Origin: Brevibacterium yomogidense | Lineage (GTDB): Bacteria > Actinomycetota > Actinomycetes > Actinomycetales > Brevibacteriaceae | Direction of reading: 5' to 3' | Assembly: GCF_016107685.1 (NCBI RefSeq) | Contig: NZ_JABASY010000005.1 | Span: 62,001 to 126,000, forward strand | Length of the DNA stretch: 64,000 bases | Part shown: positions 60,794 through 64,000 of the stretch, piece after piece | Layout of the letters: the number at the start of each line of letters is the position of its first letter | Numbering within the stretch: position 1 is the first letter of the stretch | Position numbers and translations under genes: made by a program | Notes under the pieces: model-generated | The model's input: only the letters and a program-made list of their open reading frames with translations | Told to the model about the DNA's origin: nothing | The model's database searches: none

Positions 60794-61705
60794 ATGGACC
60801 GAGGTGTGAGAGCGGAGAACCCCAGCATCGCCCAGCTGGCCGCGCTCGTCGCAGTGGTCGACGAGGGCGGGTTCGACGCGGCGGCCTTCGCCCTGGGTGT
60901 GAGCACGTCGGCCGTCTCCCAGCGGATCCGCGCCCTCGAGACGACGATGGGACACATCCTCGTCGTCCGCTCGACCCCGCCCCGGGCCACGACCGCGGGG
61001 GAATCGGTGCTCGCGACCGCGCGGCAGGTCGTCGCACTCGTGGAGACCCTGGCCCCCGCCGCCGAGGCGCCCCTGCGTTCCGCTCTGCCCGTCGCCGTCG
61101 GGGCCGACGCCCTGGGCACGTGGCTGTCCGACGTGATCGTCGAGGCCGCGGACTGGGACGACGTCGTCCTGCGGGTGCGGGTCGAGGACCAGGACGTCGG
61201 TCACCAGGCGCTGGCGCGCGGTGACGTGCTGGGCGCTCTCAGCTCCCTGCCCACCGCGCAGACGGGCTGCACCGCCACGCCGTTGGGGAAGATGCGGTAC
61301 GTGCCGGTCGTGTCGGAGCAGCTCGCCGCACGCCACCTCACCGACGAGGGCGGTCTCGACCTCGCGTCCTGCCCCGTCCTCACGTTCGGCGCCGCCGACG
61401 AACTGCAGCACCGGGTGCTGCGGGCGTGGTGCGACGAGCACGACGTGACGGCGGACCCTCCGACCCACATGCTCGGCGAGCAGCAGGGGTTCGTCACCGG
61501 CCTGCGCGCAGGGCTGGGGTGGGGGTGCATCCACGAACAGCTCCTGGGTGACCTTCCGGAGGTCGGGGACCTCGTCCGGATCCCCGGTCTGCCGATGCTG
61601 GACGTGGAACTGCACTGGCACCGGTGGGCGATGGAGCTGCCCGCACTCGAACGTTTCAGTGAGGCGGTGGAGGCCGCCGCGCAGAGGGCGCTCAGGCCGT
61701 TTTGA
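60794..61705 (+). CDS. lysG: LysR-type regulator, LysG/ArgP-like
   Basis: A 303-aa activator of the divergent exporter. N-terminal HTH (LAALVAVVDEGGFDAAAFAL, then VSTSAVSQRIRALE), C-terminal effector domain with ALPVAVGADALGTWL. In this family high lysine or arginine switches on lysE. ATG 60794; the 71-bp gap to lysE holds both promoters and the operator. Confidence 0.9.
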   Translation: MDRGVRAENPSIAQLAALVAVVDEGGFDAAAFALGVSTSAVSQRIRALETTMGHILVVRSTPPRATTAGESVLATARQVVALVETLAPAAEAPLRSALPVAVGADALGTWLSDVIVEAADWDDVVLRVRVEDQDVGHQALARGDVLGALSSLPTAQTGCTATPLGKMRYVPVVSEQLAARHLTDEGGLDLASCPVLTFGAADELQHRVLRAWCDEHDVTADPPTHMLGEQQGFVTGLRAGLGWGCIHEQLLGDLPEVGDLVRIPGLPMLDVELHWHRWAMELPALERFSEAVEAAAQRALRPF

Positions 61706-61741
61706 CGCCGTCACCGGGACGGGGTTAAGCTTTTCCGCGTT

Positions 61742-61814
61742 GCCTCCTTAGCTCAGTCGGCAGAGCGTTTCACTCGTAATGAAAAGGTCGTCGGTTCGAT
61801 TCCGACAGGAGGCT
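61742..61814 (+). tRNA. tRNA-Thr (CGT)
   Basis: Cloverleaf: acceptor GCCTCCT/AGGAGGC, D arm GCTC...GAGC, anticodon stem TTTCA/TGAAA with loop CTCGTAA (anticodon CGT at 61775-61777), T arm GTCGG/CCGAC with loop TTCGATT, discriminator T. CCA is not encoded. Confidence 0.95.
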
Positions 61815-61821
61815 CAGAGCA

Positions 61822-61855
61822 GGAAGCCCCGTCACCACCAGGTGGCGGGGCTTCC
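61822..61855 (+). terminator. Terminator after tRNA-Thr
   Basis: A 15-bp stem, GGAAGCCCCGTCACC with GGTGGCGGGGCTTCC (one G-U), loop ACCA, 7 nt after the tRNA. The remainder of the gap to 62013 shows nothing else. Confidence 0.8.
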
Positions 61856-62013
61856 GTCGTCCCAACCGCGCCAGACCGGAGGGCTCACCCGCGTCGGACC
61901 GGTGCCCGTCAACGGGTTATCGGACGCCGTCGTCCCGACACGCGGTGCACCCCTGACGAAGAGCGCTGTACTTCACTACGATCAGGGGAGGACCCGGACC
62001 TGGAGGAGGCGCT

Positions 62014-62919
62014 GTGCAGCTGAGCGGAGACGTGATCGTCGGAGTCGACGGTTCTGACCAGAGTGCGGAAGCCGCGGCGTGGGCACTCAAGGAGCTCCGC
62101 GGCTCCGGGCACGCCCTGCGACTGGTGCACGTCATCACGCCCGCACATCTGGAGATCGACGACGAAGCGGAGCTCACGGAGACCGGTCGGATGGTCCTCG
62201 TCGGGCTGTCGGACCGCCTGGGCGACCTGGACTCGAGCCACCCGGACGGCGCTTCGGGCACGGAGATCCTCACCGAGGTCGTCGTGGGCGATGCGGGGGA
62301 AGAACTCGCGATGCGCGCCGACGACGCGGGCCTGCTGGTGCTGGGCCGCCACGGTGCGGGCCGCGTCAACAGCGGGCGGATCGGCACGGTGAGCTTCGGG
62401 CTGCCCGGGCACGCGCTCAGTGCTGTCCTCGTGCACACGGTGAGGAACGGAAGCGAATTCGACGACCCGGTCGAGCACCCCTCGGTGGCGAGCGGCGGCG
62501 GGACCGGCGGAATCGTGGTCGGCCTCGACACCTCGGAGTACGCGGGAGTCGCCGCACTCGACGCGGCGTCGCTGGCGGTGGGCAGCGGGCGACCGCTGCG
62601 GATCCTCGTCGGAGTGGACGCGCTGGGCGACCGCGAGGCGACGCAGGCCCGAGCAGAAGCGGACCTCGCGTGGCTGCGCGACGCCTACCCCGGCCTCGAG
62701 GCGGACATCGAGTTCCCCTCCGGCGATCCGGCCGAACTCCTCATCGACGCCTCCGACGGCGCGGACGTCGTCGTCGTCGGCAAGCGCGGCAGAGGTGTCT
62801 TCGCCGCGATGACCTCCCAGCTGGGACGGACCAGCTCCGCCGTCCTCACCGGAGCACACTCCAGCGTCCTCCTCGTCCCCTACCGACGCGACCCGCGCCT
62901 GGGCGCACGCTCCGCGTGA
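62014..62919 (+). CDS. Tandem universal stress protein
   Basis: A 301-aa protein with two Usp domains. Domain 1: VIVGVDGSDQSAEAAAWAL; domain 2: GGIVVGLDTSEYAGVAAL and VVVVGKRGRGVFAAMTSQLG, where the GxRGxG-type ATP-binding loop is modified. GTG start with GGAGGAGG upstream. Overlaps the next gene (GTGA). Confidence 0.88.
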   Translation: MQLSGDVIVGVDGSDQSAEAAAWALKELRGSGHALRLVHVITPAHLEIDDEAELTETGRMVLVGLSDRLGDLDSSHPDGASGTEILTEVVVGDAGEELAMRADDAGLLVLGRHGAGRVNSGRIGTVSFGLPGHALSAVLVHTVRNGSEFDDPVEHPSVASGGGTGGIVVGLDTSEYAGVAALDAASLAVGSGRPLRILVGVDALGDREATQARAEADLAWLRDAYPGLEADIEFPSGDPAELLIDASDGADVVVVGKRGRGVFAAMTSQLGRTSSAVLTGAHSSVLLVPYRRDPRLGARSA

Positions 62920-63575
62920 CCGGGGCGCCGCTCACCGACTTCCCGAGGCCTTCACTCGCCGTCGACACGGCGACGTTCACGGTCACGGACCGCGGCCTCG
63001 AGATCGTGCTGGTGACGGAGGACGTGGGCCTCGCGCTGCCGGGCACGTTCGTCCACGAACGGGAGAGGCTCCACGACGCGGTGCTGCGCAGCCTGCGGAC
63101 GAAGGCGGGTATCACCGGACGAGAACCCGAACAGCTCCAGGTCTTCGACGACCCGGACCGCGACCCCCGCGGGTGGGTCGTGACGGTCGCCCACCTCGAC
63201 GTGGTGCCCGGGTCCGTCGTGGCGGAGGGGCTGCAGGGCGGCAGCATCACGCTGGTCCCGGTGGGCGACGTCGAGGTCGACGGCGGAGTGCGCCTGCCCT
63301 ACGATCACCCGCGCGTCTTCGTCGAAGCGCTGCGCCGCGTGCGTGCTGCCTACGCGGAGTACCCGGACCCCTGGGGGCTGCTGCCGGAGACGTTCAGCCT
63401 GGGCGACCTGCAGACCCTCCACGAATCCGTCGCGGGGACGGAACTGCCGCGGGACACGTTCCGTCGCGGGATGAAGAGGTATCTCGAGGCGACCGGAGAC
63501 TTCACCGACGGCCGCCGCGGCCGCCCTTCCCGCCTGTACCGGAACCCTCCGGGCAGGCACTCACGACAGCAGTGA
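62916..63575 (+). CDS. NUDIX-domain transcriptional regulator, NrtR-like
   Basis: A 219-aa protein. NUDIX fold (LPGTFVHERERLHDAVLRSL) without the full GX5EX7REUXEEXGU catalytic box, then a C-terminal winged helix (FSLGDLQTLHESVAGTELPR, RRGMKRYLEATG, RPSRLYR). This layout is that of NrtR-type repressors sensing nucleotide-sugar or NAD-related ligands. Its target is not evident. Coupled to the Usp gene. Confidence 0.82.
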   Translation: MTGAPLTDFPRPSLAVDTATFTVTDRGLEIVLVTEDVGLALPGTFVHERERLHDAVLRSLRTKAGITGREPEQLQVFDDPDRDPRGWVVTVAHLDVVPGSVVAEGLQGGSITLVPVGDVEVDGGVRLPYDHPRVFVEALRRVRAAYAEYPDPWGLLPETFSLGDLQTLHESVAGTELPRDTFRRGMKRYLEATGDFTDGRRGRPSRLYRNPPGRHSRQQ

Positions 63576-63663
63576 GGCGAACGCTCCGAGTGTCAGGAGT
63601 GGAGACCCAGGAGTCGAGCCTCGGGCGTCGATCCTCGGAGATCGATCCCCCGGAAGTCGAACC

Positions 63664-64000
63664 TCAGAAGTCGATCTTCTCCCAGCCGCGGCGCTGCGGC
63701 TGCCGCAGCTCGTCCTTCGACCGGTAGACGATGTACGGCCGGGTGAGGAACCCCAGCGGCACCGTGAACACGTGGACCAGCCGAGTGAACGGCCACAGTG
63801 CGAACAGCAGGATCGCGGTGAACACGTGGACCTGGAAGCCCGGGGGAGCCGCCGCCATGAGACCGACGTCCGGCTGGAAGGCCCAGAACTGGCGGAACCA
63901 CACGGAGATGCCCTCGCGGTAGTCGTAGTGACCGATCGCCGACTCCACGATCGTCGAATACACGCCGGCGAGGATCGTCACCGCGAGCATGGCGTACATG
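63664..64000 (-). CDS. narI: Respiratory nitrate reductase gamma subunit, C-terminal part
   Basis: The last ~111 residues of the membrane cytochrome b subunit that passes quinol electrons to NarGH. HVFTAILLFALWPFTRLVHVFTVPL carries the haem-ligand histidines (segment spans residues roughly 60-84 of the fragment), followed by RPYIVYRSKD and a basic tail. The 5' end lies outside the window. Confidence 0.9.
   Translation of the reverse strand, partial: MYAMLAVTILAGVYSTIVESAIGHYDYREGISVWFRQFWAFQPDVGLMAAAPPGFQVHVFTAILLFALWPFTRLVHVFTVPLGFLTRPYIVYRSKDELRQPQRRGWEKIDF

Overview
The window is high-GC DNA from an actinobacterium (Actinomycetota); the genus cannot be fixed from sequence alone. The host backbone has the gene order known around the Mycobacterium tuberculosis Rv3660c-Rv3644c region: acetyl-CoA synthetase (acs), a septum-site/CpaE-like protein, the tad pilus ATPase tadA, tadB, tadC, a DUF4244-type Flp pilin, two TadE/TadG-like pseudopilins, a DEAD/DEAH helicase, topA, a membrane-domain/thymidylate kinase fusion, holB and tRNA-Thr. 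Leaderless GTG/ATG starts and ATGA-type stop/start overlaps are frequent.

Two unrelated integrative elements, each with its own large serine integrase, sit inside this one pilus locus. Element 1 (about 12.45 kb, about 5.69-18.13 kb) splits tadA between its Walker A and its C-terminal catalytic half. Element 2 (about 20.05 kb, about 20.46-40.51 kb) splits the Flp pilin gene inside the codons of its hydrophobic helix. Both host genes can be rejoined in frame on paper, so excision should restore them; while both elements are present the pilus should be off.

Element 1 looks like a phage satellite or strongly reduced prophage: integrase, sigma-like protein, MerR-type HTH protein, AAA+ RepA-like ATPase with inverted iteron sets at its 3' end, a run of tiny coupled genes, a P27-like small terminase, a 1.1-kaa tape measure protein with two peptidoglycan hydrolase domains, and an HNH nuclease. 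No large terminase, portal, capsid, protease or other tail gene is visible. A leftward operon (63-aa protein, ImmA/IrrE peptidase, ADP-ribosyltransferase-like protein) lies at its far end. Five intrinsic hairpins in the rightward operon are each followed by (A/T)TGCCC opening a short leader ORF, and three of the five leaders stop exactly on the start codon of the next gene.

Element 2 looks like an integrative mobilizable element: serine integrase, type II restriction-modification pair, resolvase with a dyad, a complete 4.77-kb Tn402/Tn5053-like transposon (tnpR, tniA, tniB; matching ends; 7-bp target duplication) carrying a VOC protein plus cmtR-cadD cadmium resistance, antirestriction protein ArdA, a repeat-rich region with ten GTGCAAC heptamers and an ardA fragment, an XRE repressor, two lipoproteins, relaxase and MobC, two large adjacent hairpins (candidate oriT), a P4-type primase/helicase and an HTH excisionase-like protein. 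No conjugation machinery is seen.

The right part is host backbone: helicase, MFS transporter, Dyp peroxidase (EfeB) with a copper chaperone, methyltransferase, topA, lipoate ligase family, tmk fusion, holB, M20 peptidase, LysE/LysR pair, tRNA-Thr, universal stress protein, NUDIX regulator, and the end of narI.
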